Positions 1-6,684 of a DNA stretch of 8,234 bases are shown here, in pieces (positions within the stretch are counted from its first letter, which is position 1; each line of letters starts with the position of its first letter). The DNA comes from DAOUGC01 sp034429695 (GTDB taxonomy: Bacteria > Chloroflexota > Anaerolineae > Anaerolineales > Anaerolineaceae). The DNA lies in assembly GCA_034429695.1 (NCBI GenBank), contig DAOUGC010000066.1, positions 1 to 8,234 on the forward strand, in the 5' to 3' direction. Made by a program: the position numbers and the translations under genes. The notes beneath the pieces are model-generated. The model searched no databases and was not told where the DNA came from. It saw only the letters and a list, made by a program, of their open reading frames with translations.

Positions 1-444
1 ACCGTGTTTCTGGAGCCAGGCCGCTGGCTGGTTGCCAGGGCAGGGCTTTCAGTGTATCGGGTGGGGACCAGCAAGCGTTCGGCAGATGGGCGCAAATTCA
101 TCTCTGTGGATGGCGGTATGGCGGACAACCCGCGACCCCCGTTGTACCACGCCCGCTACATGGCTGTGATGCCTGATAACATGCGTGCTGATTGTTGCGA
201 GCGTGTGGCGGTGGTTGGGAAGTTCTGTGAATCAGGCGACGAGCTGATTTCTGACATCACCCTGCCGTTCCTTAAACGTGGTGATTTGCTGGCGCTGCCG
301 GTTTCCGGCGCTTATCACCTGAGTATGGCATCCAATTATAATCTTGCCCCGCGCCCTGCAGTGCTGTGGGTGGAAGCCGGCCGGGTGGAGGTTCTGCAAA
401 AAAGGGAACAGCCCGAAGAGTCGGGCTGGTTTCTGGGTGACTAA
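1..444 (+). CDS. lysA: Diaminopimelate decarboxylase, C-terminal part (cut by left window edge)
   Basis: Diaminopimelate decarboxylase is a PLP enzyme that removes CO2 from meso-diaminopimelate to make L-lysine in the cytoplasm, the last step of the DAP route. Only about the last 147 codons are present. The visible motifs are those of the C-terminal half of fold-type III decarboxylases. They are EPGRWLVARAG near the start, the VDGGMADNPRPPLY segment, the catalytic CESGD motif with its Cys codon at 226-228 (the Cys that reaches the partner active site in the dimer), and the closing GAYHLSMASNYNLAPRPA block. The GTG at 4 lies inside the conserved EPGR region, so it is not a real start; the frame is open back to base 1 and the N-terminal PLP-Lys barrel is outside the window. 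The stop TAA at 442-444 faces dinG with a 17-base gap. Related ornithine/carboxynorspermidine decarboxylases share the fold, but the SMASNYN tail favours LysA. Odd point: the residues before CESGD are GKF rather than the GP-x often seen. Confidence 0.93.
   Translation, partial: TVFLEPGRWLVARAGLSVYRVGTSKRSADGRKFISVDGGMADNPRPPLYHARYMAVMPDNMRADCCERVAVVGKFCESGDELISDITLPFLKRGDLLALPVSGAYHLSMASNYNLAPRPAVLWVEAGRVEVLQKREQPEESGWFLGD
398..428 (-). terminator. Intrinsic terminator for dinG, embedded in the lysA coding sequence
   Basis: Read on the minus strand, a perfect 8-bp stem (CAGCCCGA / TCGGGCTG, 409-416 with 421-428, 4-base loop) is followed by TTCCC and then a run of six T (403-398). This is the hairpin plus U-tract of a factor-independent terminator, beginning 34 bases after the dinG stop codon. 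On the plus strand the same stem falls inside lysA codons for QPEESGW, before the lysA stop, and is followed by GTTTCTGG with no good T-run. The asymmetry therefore suits termination of dinG and not of lysA. The structure is read directly; its activity is inferred. No comparable hairpin with a T-run was seen just after lysA on the plus strand. Confidence 0.6.
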
Positions 445-461
445 TCACAACATTTCAAAAA

Positions 462-3254
462 TTACATGTTCAGCCATCGGGCTGCGCGAGCAGGCAGGTC
501 CTGCATGGAACCCCTTTGTACTGTGCACTCAGGCAGCGATTGCAGGAAGGTGGGGCCGTAGCGTTTGGTGAGGATGCGCTTGTCCAGGATGGCGACCACG
601 CCGCGATCAAATGCCGTGCGGATCAACCTTCCGAACCCCTGTCTGAAACGCAGGATGGCTTCGGGGAGGTTGTACTCGTTGAATGGATCATCAAAGGTCT
701 CAGAACGGGCGGCCACAATTGGATCGGTGGGGACGTCAAACGGTAGTTTGACGATCACAAGGATCGAAAGCGCCTGTCCGGGAATATCAACACCTTCCCA
801 GAAAGCCTTGGTTCCCAGCAATACAGCCTTATCGGTCTCTTTAAAGGTTTCCAGCAGGTTGTTGGCTGAAGAGCCTTCACCCTGTTCGTAAACCACAATC
901 CCGGCTTCACTGAGCGCAGATGAGATTGCCTGTGAGGTCTTTTTTAATTGAGCATAGTTTGTAAATAGCGCCAGCATGCGCCCCTGGGTGGCTTTTGCCA
1001 ACCGGATGAGGGTCTGTTCCACTGAACGTTGATAGTTGTAATTGTCGTTGGGTTCAGCTATATCATTAACCAGATACAACAGGGCTGAAGATTGGTAGTC
1101 AAATGGGGAGCCAAGCGCCAGTTCACCGGCCTCATCCGCCATCAGGCGTGAGCGAAGATAGTCAAACTCTCCAGCGGTGGTTAGTGTGGCGCTGGTCAGG
1201 ATCACACTGGACTTCTCGTGCCACAGGTACTTTTCCATAAGAGAGCCCACGTGCAGGGGGGCTATGTTGATTGCCAGTGAGCCGTTATTGGGCGGGATCT
1301 CGATCCAGTAAATGAGAGATGGGTCAGGATCGCTGACCGCTTTGGTGATGTTGTATTCAGCCTCACTGAGGCGGCGGTGGAGGTTGCCAAGGGCACTGTG
1401 CAAATCCTCCAGTTCGTCATCCATCTGGCCTTGCAACTCACCAATGGCTTTGTATACATCCGCCAGTAGATTGATCAGCAACTTTTGGGTCTCGTGAGCG
1501 GTGTCCCAGGTCATTTCAACTTCGCCCCATGCAGGTATTGTGCGCGTAGCCGAAAGGATGCGTTCCTGATGACCGTAATTGCCCACCGGCGCCCCGTCAC
1601 GTTGATCCTGCAGGAAGTCGCTGAGGGAGGTAAAGAAGTTCTTGAAATCGTGATCCAGCCGGAAACTGAGATCGGTGATGCGCTGCACAATCTGATTCAG
1701 CGCAGCCATGTCTGATGGTCTCACAATATCTGAAAGAAGGTTAAGCAGGTGACCCAGCACACCACTCTTGATACTACCCATCTCGCGCAATAAACGGCCA
1801 AGGTCACCCTGGGTAACCCGATAACTGAGCGCATTGGTGGTGGCAGATTCGAGGTGGTGGGCTTCATCCACGATCAAGTAGTCATACTCCGGCAACACCC
1901 GGCTGCCCGTGGCGACATCGGCGAGTAAAAGCGCATGGTTGACCACGAGAATATGGGCTGCGTTGGCTGCCTGGCGGGCTTTATAAAATGGGCAACCGCC
2001 GCCAGTGCGTGATACACAAACCTCAGCCTTGCAACCGTCGTCCTGGGCAGACATGCGCGACCAGATGTCACGTTCAGCCGGCCCGTTGAGATTGATCTCG
2101 CCCCGGTCACCGCTGCCGCCCTGGTTTAGCCACACCAGCAGTTTTCCGAGCACACGCATTTCATCAGCGTTGTCGGGGCCGCGTTCGCGCAGGGCGTTCA
2201 ACTTGCGCGGGCACAGATAGTTATTGCGGCCTTTTAGAATGGCTGAGCGCAGATCGATCTGCAGCGCCGAGCACAGATCGGGGATGTCTTTCTTGATTAA
2301 TTGATCCTGCAGATTGATGGTGTTTGTGGATATGACCACACGTTTCTTGTTTTGAATGGCCCACAGCGCGGCAGGGATCAGGTAGGCAAAAGATTTCCCC
2401 GTACCGGTTCCGGCTTCCACCAGCAGATGTTCACTTGCACACAGGGCATGGGTGACCTGACGCAACATTTCCACTTGCTGTGACCGCATTTCATAATTTT
2501 CAAAATACTGAGAGAAGGGACCTCCATACTCCAGGATGGATGCGACTTCATCCGGGTCAAGGGGAACCAGGTCATCATTACACTGCAGCGGAGGGAAGAG
2601 CCGTTCATCAAACGGGGGAAACCAGTTCAGTCTTTCATGTGACCGCGGTGAGACTGTCTGGCGGGTGCGGGCAGAAAGGATCTGGTGGAACAACCAGCTT
2701 GCGTGCCACTCAAGAGGTTCAGACAGGCGAACCAGCTCGGCAATGATCTCGATTGGCAGTTGCAGGGCGTGTTCGTACAGCCGGTAAAAAACTGCCTGGG
2801 TCACACGCGCATCTGCCAGGGCGCGGTGGGCGTCCTCAAGCAACGGGATGCCGAGTTGAAGCGCCAGGGCAGTCAGGTTGTAACGACTGGCGGTGGGCAG
2901 CAAAACCGAAGCCAGTTCGTATGTATCAACAATCTCATTAAATTGTAGAATGCCGTGCTTCTGCAGAAAAGACAGGTCAAACACCACATTTTGCCCGACC
3001 ACCGGGTCTATGCCGACAAAGTCGGCAAACTCGGCAAGTACCGCATTCAAGGGCGGTGCATTTTTTACCATTTCATTGGTTATGCCGGTCAACTGCACGA
3101 TCATGGGTGGAATGGGCTGGCCAGGGTTGACCAGGGTTGACCATTCACCTTCTATGCGGTGACCATTAAAGCGGACGGCGGCCAATTCAGTAATGGCGCT
3201 TCGATTGGGATCAAGACCGGTGGTTTCTATGTCGATGGCAACTAAAGAGGGCAT
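462..3254 (-). CDS. dinG: DEDDh 3'-5' exonuclease fused to a DinG-family (XPD-like) superfamily 2 helicase
   Basis: This 930-residue cytoplasmic protein joins a DnaQ-like exonuclease to a DinG helicase, for repair or clearance of unusual DNA structures. In the exonuclease domain (about 1-165) D8 and E10 (IDIETTG), D93 (VFDLSFL), H143 and D148 (DAHRALADAR) give a complete DEDDh site. In the helicase, a Q-motif-like R257/Q260 precedes Walker A AGTGTGKS (281-288). Motif Ia lies near 306-320, DEAH at 463-466, TSATL at 687-691, FWEGVDIPG at 818-826 and motif VI QGFGRLIR at 872-879. Four Cys (348 in NYLC, then 408, 413, 421) sit where XPD/E. coli DinG bind a 4Fe-4S cluster. The region at about 480-650 is probably the Arch domain. 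Length matches exonuclease-fused DinG of Firmicutes (about 900-930 residues). The ATG start is supported by the immediate MPSLVAIDIETTG, the usual beginning of the exonuclease fold. No Shine-Dalgarno precedes it, and a TATAAT lies 6 bases upstream. Confidence 0.93.
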   Translation of the reverse strand: MPSLVAIDIETTGLDPNRSAITELAAVRFNGHRIEGEWSTLVNPGQPIPPMIVQLTGITNEMVKNAPPLNAVLAEFADFVGIDPVVGQNVVFDLSFLQKHGILQFNEIVDTYELASVLLPTASRYNLTALALQLGIPLLEDAHRALADARVTQAVFYRLYEHALQLPIEIIAELVRLSEPLEWHASWLFHQILSARTRQTVSPRSHERLNWFPPFDERLFPPLQCNDDLVPLDPDEVASILEYGGPFSQYFENYEMRSQQVEMLRQVTHALCASEHLLVEAGTGTGKSFAYLIPAALWAIQNKKRVVISTNTINLQDQLIKKDIPDLCSALQIDLRSAILKGRNNYLCPRKLNALRERGPDNADEMRVLGKLLVWLNQGGSGDRGEINLNGPAERDIWSRMSAQDDGCKAEVCVSRTGGGCPFYKARQAANAAHILVVNHALLLADVATGSRVLPEYDYLIVDEAHHLESATTNALSYRVTQGDLGRLLREMGSIKSGVLGHLLNLLSDIVRPSDMAALNQIVQRITDLSFRLDHDFKNFFTSLSDFLQDQRDGAPVGNYGHQERILSATRTIPAWGEVEMTWDTAHETQKLLINLLADVYKAIGELQGQMDDELEDLHSALGNLHRRLSEAEYNITKAVSDPDPSLIYWIEIPPNNGSLAINIAPLHVGSLMEKYLWHEKSSVILTSATLTTAGEFDYLRSRLMADEAGELALGSPFDYQSSALLYLVNDIAEPNDNYNYQRSVEQTLIRLAKATQGRMLALFTNYAQLKKTSQAISSALSEAGIVVYEQGEGSSANNLLETFKETDKAVLLGTKAFWEGVDIPGQALSILVIVKLPFDVPTDPIVAARSETFDDPFNEYNLPEAILRFRQGFGRLIRTAFDRGVVAILDKRILTKRYGPTFLQSLPECTVQRGSMQDLPARAARWLNM
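3121..3143. repeat. Short tandem repeat, 10-bp unit, 2.3 copies, inside dinG
   Basis: The unit CCAGGGTTGA occurs twice back to back (3121-3130, 3131-3140) and continues for three bases (CCA). It lies in the dinG exonuclease domain, where the minus strand encodes STLVNPGQ. That LVNPGxPIP stretch is usual for DnaQ-like domains, so the reading frame is intact here. The unit is not a multiple of three, so gain or loss of one copy would shift the frame and disable the gene. Two copies is too few to claim slippage; it may be chance. Confidence 0.5.
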
Positions 3255-3260
3255 TGCCTG

Positions 3261-3268
3261 ATTATAAT
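3261..3268 (+). promoter_or_regulatory. -10 box for the alpha-galactosidase gene, plus-strand half of a palindromic divergent promoter
   Basis: The plus strand reads TATAAT at 3263-3268, a full match to the sigma-70 type -10 consensus. Six bases (AGAGTT) separate it from the ATG at 3275. Transcription normally begins about 7 bases after the -10 box, so the predicted +1 is the A of the start codon, giving a leaderless mRNA. No convincing TTGACA-like -35 is seen at the usual spacing (3240-3245 reads AACTAA). A TG dinucleotide lies at 3259-3260, two bases before TATAAT, one base off the extended -10 position. The AGAG before the ATG is too close to serve as a good ribosome binding site. Confidence 0.6.
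3261..3268 (-). promoter_or_regulatory. -10 box for dinG, minus-strand half of the same palindrome
   Basis: ATTATAAT is its own reverse complement, so the minus strand also reads TATAAT, here across 3266-3261. Six bases (CAGGCA) follow before the dinG ATG at 3254. The predicted +1 is again the first base of the start codon, and no Shine-Dalgarno is available in so short a space. No clear -35 is seen on this strand: the segment at the right spacing, 3289-3284, reads CTGAAT. The two RNA polymerase sites overlap completely, so only one can be occupied at a time. Confidence 0.55.
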
Positions 3269-3274
3269 AGAGTT

Positions 3275-5593
3275 ATGGGCGAAATTCAGACATCGACTTA
3301 CACATTTGCGTATGATCTTCGCCGCGGGCAGTTAACCTTTCGTCCCGCGGATGACCGGCTGGGGGGAATAGAGGCTTTTTCGATGGGGTTCGAGTATCAC
3401 ATGGCGGGCAGGCGCAAGCGTTTCCCCGACGGTGTGCTCTTTTGCGGCTGGGAGGGCGCCGAGGTTGAACAAACCCAATTGCTTGATGGTGCATGGTATG
3501 CACCCGCGAAACAGGTGATCATACGTTTTCCGCGCGCTCAGGACCGTCTGATGGTCGAATATTGCTTCACCCTGCCTGATACCGGCAGTATGTTGTTGTG
3601 GAAAATGACCATCACAAACAACGGAGATGCGCCGGTGGAAATCGGCCAGATGAACATGTTGTTTTCCACCGCCCAGTCCGTGGATTCGTGGATGACCGGC
3701 GAGCATATCTTTTTGCACAGCCACGGTTGGCAATCCTGGTCGTGGACGGGTACTTACTCAGCAGATCAGAAGATGAAACGGTCGCGAGTGGAATTTCTGG
3801 AAAGCCCCATGTGGTACAACCCATCCACGCCGCGCTTTAATCAGGCGGGAAATCACAGTAGTGATATGTATGCTGTGATGGGAAACCGCGAAAGACGATG
3901 TGGCCTGTTGCTTGGTTTTCTTTCCCAGCGGGAACAATTTGGCAGCATCGCCACCGATCTGAATGGAAAAGATGGATTGGCCATGTGGGCCAGTGGAGAC
4001 CGTGCGCGCCTGGACCCGGGTCGGCAAATGAGTACGGACCAGGCCTGTCTGCTGGCATTTTCATTGGATAATCCACGCTGGGCATATCCATATTTCGATG
4101 CAGTGGCAAGAGAACACAACATCCGTGACATTGCCCCAGCTCCAGTGGGATGGTGCTCGTGGTATCACTATTTTCAAAAAGTTACCGCTGAAAATATTCG
4201 CGAGAATCTCAAGGTGGTCGCCGGTATACGGGATACCCTGCCCCTTGATCTGGTGCAGATTGACGATGGGTTCGAACGCCAGGTGGGCGACTGGTTTGAA
4301 TTTTCTCCGCGCTTTCCGGATGGGTTAAGCTCTCTGGTCGCTGAGATCAATGATTGCGGATACACGCCGGGTTTGTGGCTGGCTCCGTTTATTGTGCATC
4401 CTGCCACTGAACTGGCAAATCATCATCCTGATTGGATGTTGAAAAACCACCTTGGTTTTCCGATATCCTCTGGCTACAACTGGGGCGCCATCACCCAGGC
4501 GCTGGATTTGACCCACCCCGGCGCACAGCAATATGTGCGTGATGTGATCGAGACGGCTGTCAACGAGTGGGGTTTTCCGTACTTGAAATTGGATTTCCTG
4601 TATGCCGCTGCTTTACCCGGACGGCGCCATGATCCCACCCGCACCCGCGCACAAACCCTGCGGCAGGGAATGGAACTCATTCGTGAGGCTGCCGGAGCGC
4701 GAACGACGCTGCTGGGCTGTGGCGCTCCGGTGGGGTCAATGATCGGGCTGGTGGAAGCCATGCGGATTGGTTCAGATGTTGCCGAGACCTGGGCGCCCAA
4801 TTACGGCGCGTTGACCCGGTTGTTTGTGAACGAACCCAACATGCCGTCTGTGCGAAATGCGATACAGAATATCCTTACCCGTGCACCCATGCACAACCGC
4901 TGGTGGGTCAATGACCCGGATTGCCTGCTGGTGCGCCCGCAAAGCGAATTGACGCTGGCGGAGATCCAGACCATGGCAACCGTTACCGGCATGACCGGAG
5001 GGGCCATGCTGCTTTCTGATGACCTGACCCGGGTTCCAGAAGAACGGTTGCAAATCGCCAGGGCATTGCTGCCGGTTTTACCCGTGTGCGCCGATGTGCT
5101 GGATGTGTTTGACCGCAGTGAGCCAGAGTTGTTGAGGCTTGATCTGACCGGCGGAGTGGGTGAATGGCATGTGCTGGCGTGGATTAATCGGTCAGATGAA
5201 GCCGTGACATGGGTGTTTGAACCTCAAAAATTTGGGTTGCCCACCGGTGATTACTGGATGCGTTCCTTTTGGGATGGGCAGGTGGGTGACAGCCAGCATC
5301 CTTTGACGATGAATGTTGACCCGCACGGGACTTCATTACTGGCTGTACGCCGAAGACAATCAGATATGGTGCAATATCTGGGGGGCGATCTGCATTTTTC
5401 CCAGGGGATGGAGATCTCTGAATGGAAGACAGGTAATTCTGAACTTGATTTTTCTGTCAACCTTGGCCGAAAAGTGGATGGTGTGGTTGATCTGGCGGTT
5501 CCTGACGCAGCCCGGGGGATGCTCAATCGTTACGATGTGGTTGGCGAAATAATGGATAAAGTATTCCGAATTCGGGTCCATTCCGATAAATAA
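3275..5593 (+). CDS. GH36 family alpha-galactosidase, cytoplasmic
   Basis: This retaining glycoside hydrolase should release terminal alpha-1,6-galactose from melibiose, raffinose or similar galactosides. From the ATG at 3275 it is 772 residues. An N-terminal beta-sandwich (about 1-280, including SHGWQSWSWTG at 149-159) precedes the barrel. The barrel begins with GWCSWYHYF (292-300), then VQIDDGF (327-333, paired Asp that bind galactose) and YLKLDF, whose D440 is the expected nucleophile. LGCGAPVG (480-487) and RIGSD follow, with D501 the expected acid/base. The 61-residue spacing of the two Asp resembles Thermotoga GalA. The last 150 or so residues look all-beta. There is no signal peptide, so the substrate must be imported, yet no transporter or sugar regulator is adjacent. 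A TTG at 3254 would add seven residues, but it precedes the -10 box, so the ATG is preferred. A related activity such as alpha-N-acetylgalactosaminidase cannot be excluded. Confidence 0.9.
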   Translation: MGEIQTSTYTFAYDLRRGQLTFRPADDRLGGIEAFSMGFEYHMAGRRKRFPDGVLFCGWEGAEVEQTQLLDGAWYAPAKQVIIRFPRAQDRLMVEYCFTLPDTGSMLLWKMTITNNGDAPVEIGQMNMLFSTAQSVDSWMTGEHIFLHSHGWQSWSWTGTYSADQKMKRSRVEFLESPMWYNPSTPRFNQAGNHSSDMYAVMGNRERRCGLLLGFLSQREQFGSIATDLNGKDGLAMWASGDRARLDPGRQMSTDQACLLAFSLDNPRWAYPYFDAVAREHNIRDIAPAPVGWCSWYHYFQKVTAENIRENLKVVAGIRDTLPLDLVQIDDGFERQVGDWFEFSPRFPDGLSSLVAEINDCGYTPGLWLAPFIVHPATELANHHPDWMLKNHLGFPISSGYNWGAITQALDLTHPGAQQYVRDVIETAVNEWGFPYLKLDFLYAAALPGRRHDPTRTRAQTLRQGMELIREAAGARTTLLGCGAPVGSMIGLVEAMRIGSDVAETWAPNYGALTRLFVNEPNMPSVRNAIQNILTRAPMHNRWWVNDPDCLLVRPQSELTLAEIQTMATVTGMTGGAMLLSDDLTRVPEERLQIARALLPVLPVCADVLDVFDRSEPELLRLDLTGGVGEWHVLAWINRSDEAVTWVFEPQKFGLPTGDYWMRSFWDGQVGDSQHPLTMNVDPHGTSLLAVRRRQSDMVQYLGGDLHFSQGMEISEWKTGNSELDFSVNLGRKVDGVVDLAVPDAARGMLNRYDVVGEIMDKVFRIRVHSDK

Positions 5594-5600
5594 CAACAAG

Positions 5601-5627
5601 AAACTCCCCGCGGTTACGGGGAGTTTT
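5601..5627. terminator. Bidirectional intrinsic terminator between convergent genes
   Basis: A perfect 10-bp stem (AAACTCCCCG at 5601-5610 with CGGGGAGTTT at 5617-5626) closes a 6-base loop (CGGTTA). On the plus strand it begins 7 bases after the alpha-galactosidase stop and ends in TTTT followed by GATTT. On the minus strand it lies 23 bases past the DUF4349 gene stop, and the stem is followed by CTTGTTGTT, a U-rich tail. It can therefore end transcripts from both sides. It is the only structured element in the 56-base gap. Confidence 0.85.
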
Positions 5628-5649
5628 GATTTCCTGATGGAGGTGTGAC

Positions 5650-6612
5650 TTATTCGTTGGCAGCGACTGCCTGTGCCTTGCGGCGTTTGTTGTGGCGAAC
5701 AATGCCGCGCACAATGAAGAAGCTGGGCACACCGGCGACCACAATGAAGGGCAGGCAGAAGATGGTGAACCAGATCAGCATGTCGGCAATCGCCTGGGCC
5801 CACTTAATTAGAGTCTTGAGTGCTTCGCGGGCAGTGCCCGAGGGTTTCCAACCGGCTATCTCAATCGGTTGCTGGGAAGCAGCAGCCTGCAGACGCACAG
5901 TGATGGCTGACATGGAGGAGGCTTCGTCGTAGTACTGGATCTGGCCCTTGATGACTTCAATCTCTTCATTGACCCGCGTCAGTTCGTTGTAGACCCGCAG
6001 AACATCCTCTGTTTTGTTGGCATTCTCCATGATCTTTTCAAGCTGGGCGCTGGCAGTCTCAAGATTGCGCTTGCGTGACTGCAGGTCGGTATACTCGCGG
6101 GTGACATCCTGTCCTGAGATATTTTCAGTGATGATGTCTCCCTCGGGATCATTTACCATGCCTTTGATCTGTTTCAGGGCATCATTCAAGTGTTCGGCAG
6201 GAACCCGAATGGTAACGGATGCCTCAGGAACTTCCACACCGGTGGAAGTGTATGTCTTGTAGAGATTGGAGCTGACCACAAAACCGCCCATCGCCTGGGT
6301 CATGTCAGTGATCGCAACCAGCGTGACACCAGGGTCGGTCACAATGATCCCCAGATCGGCGTTGTGGATCACGACCCGTTTGACTTCCTGAGACGGGGCT
6401 CCGCCGCCGGGTTCCATGGCGGGGGATTCCTCAACGATGGCGCCCTCTCCTTCATACGCAAAACTGTCTGCGTCTGAGCGTTCCATCTGGGGTGCAGATG
6501 GAGCAGACTCGTACATCATTTCATTTGCGGGCATGGCGGCGGGCTGGCAGGCGCTGAGGAACAACGCCGCAATGGCCAGCATGACTATGGAAAGGACTAA
6601 TTTTCTTCTCAT
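5650..6612 (-). CDS. DUF4349 domain lipoprotein with C-terminal membrane anchor
   Basis: This 320-residue envelope protein has no known function. The N-terminus has a basic MRRK, a hydrophobic core and the lipobox LSAC with C22 as the predicted lipidated residue. Residues 23-75 are a loose Ala/Pro/Met/Glu-rich linker. The DUF4349 domain follows: VKRVVIHNADLGIIVTD (77-93), MGGFVVSSN (108-116), ASVTIRVPAEHLNDAL (131-146), and the GQDVTREYTDLQSRKRNLE stretch (168-185). The last of these leads into a helical, coiled-coil-like region to about 228 and a final strand SAITVRLQ (235-242). One transmembrane segment at about 278-301 is followed by basic RHNKRRK, so the C-terminus should be cytoplasmic and the main domain outside. 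The start is firm because GGAGG stands 5 bases upstream of the ATG. It lies 72 bases downstream of the metallophosphoesterase gene on the same strand and may share its transcript. Confidence 0.88.
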   Translation of the reverse strand: MRRKLVLSIVMLAIAALFLSACQPAAMPANEMMYESAPSAPQMERSDADSFAYEGEGAIVEESPAMEPGGGAPSQEVKRVVIHNADLGIIVTDPGVTLVAITDMTQAMGGFVVSSNLYKTYTSTGVEVPEASVTIRVPAEHLNDALKQIKGMVNDPEGDIITENISGQDVTREYTDLQSRKRNLETASAQLEKIMENANKTEDVLRVYNELTRVNEEIEVIKGQIQYYDEASSMSAITVRLQAAASQQPIEIAGWKPSGTAREALKTLIKWAQAIADMLIWFTIFCLPFIVVAGVPSFFIVRGIVRHNKRRKAQAVAANE

Positions 6613-6684
6613 GGTTTCCTCCAGATGAGCGTGGGTGGTTCTGGCGTTTTAATGTAGACGTTGCCCAACCATAAAAGTTCCTGT
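6613..6684 (-). promoter_or_regulatory. Leader of the DUF4349 gene with strong Shine-Dalgarno at 6618-6622
   Basis: The minus strand carries GGAGG at 6622-6618, 5 bases before the ATG at 6612, a near-ideal ribosome binding site. It shows that this genome uses Shine-Dalgarno initiation at some genes, which makes its absence at dinG and the alpha-galactosidase gene meaningful. In the rest of this 72-base gap a TACATT on the minus strand could be a weak -10 box, but no -35 supports it. No hairpin with a T-run separates it from the upstream gene, so read-through from the metallophosphoesterase gene is likely. Confidence 0.7.

Noticed and set aside
4..444. GTG at 4 as the start of a complete 146-residue protein
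   Set aside because: It lies within the conserved EPGR region in the middle of LysA, and the frame is open to the window edge.
471..505. Hairpins after lysA as a terminator
   Set aside because: Stems of only 5 bp and no following T-run, inside the dinG coding region.
3254..3274. TTG at 3254 as the alpha-galactosidase start
   Set aside because: It overlaps the dinG start codon, lies upstream of the TATAAT box, has no ribosome binding site, and adds residues with no family match.
3332..3733. 133-codon minus-strand open frame inside the alpha-galactosidase
   Set aside because: Antisense shadow of a well-supported gene, with no ribosome binding site or recognisable motif.
5360..5803. 147-codon minus-strand open frame crossing the terminator
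   Set aside because: It runs antisense through the alpha-galactosidase, the hairpin and out of frame through the DUF4349 gene; Cys/His/Arg-rich translation with no family resemblance.
6613..6684. Sigma-70 promoter for the DUF4349 gene (TACATT as -10)
   Set aside because: Only four of six bases match and no -35 lies at proper spacing; not strong enough to list as a promoter.
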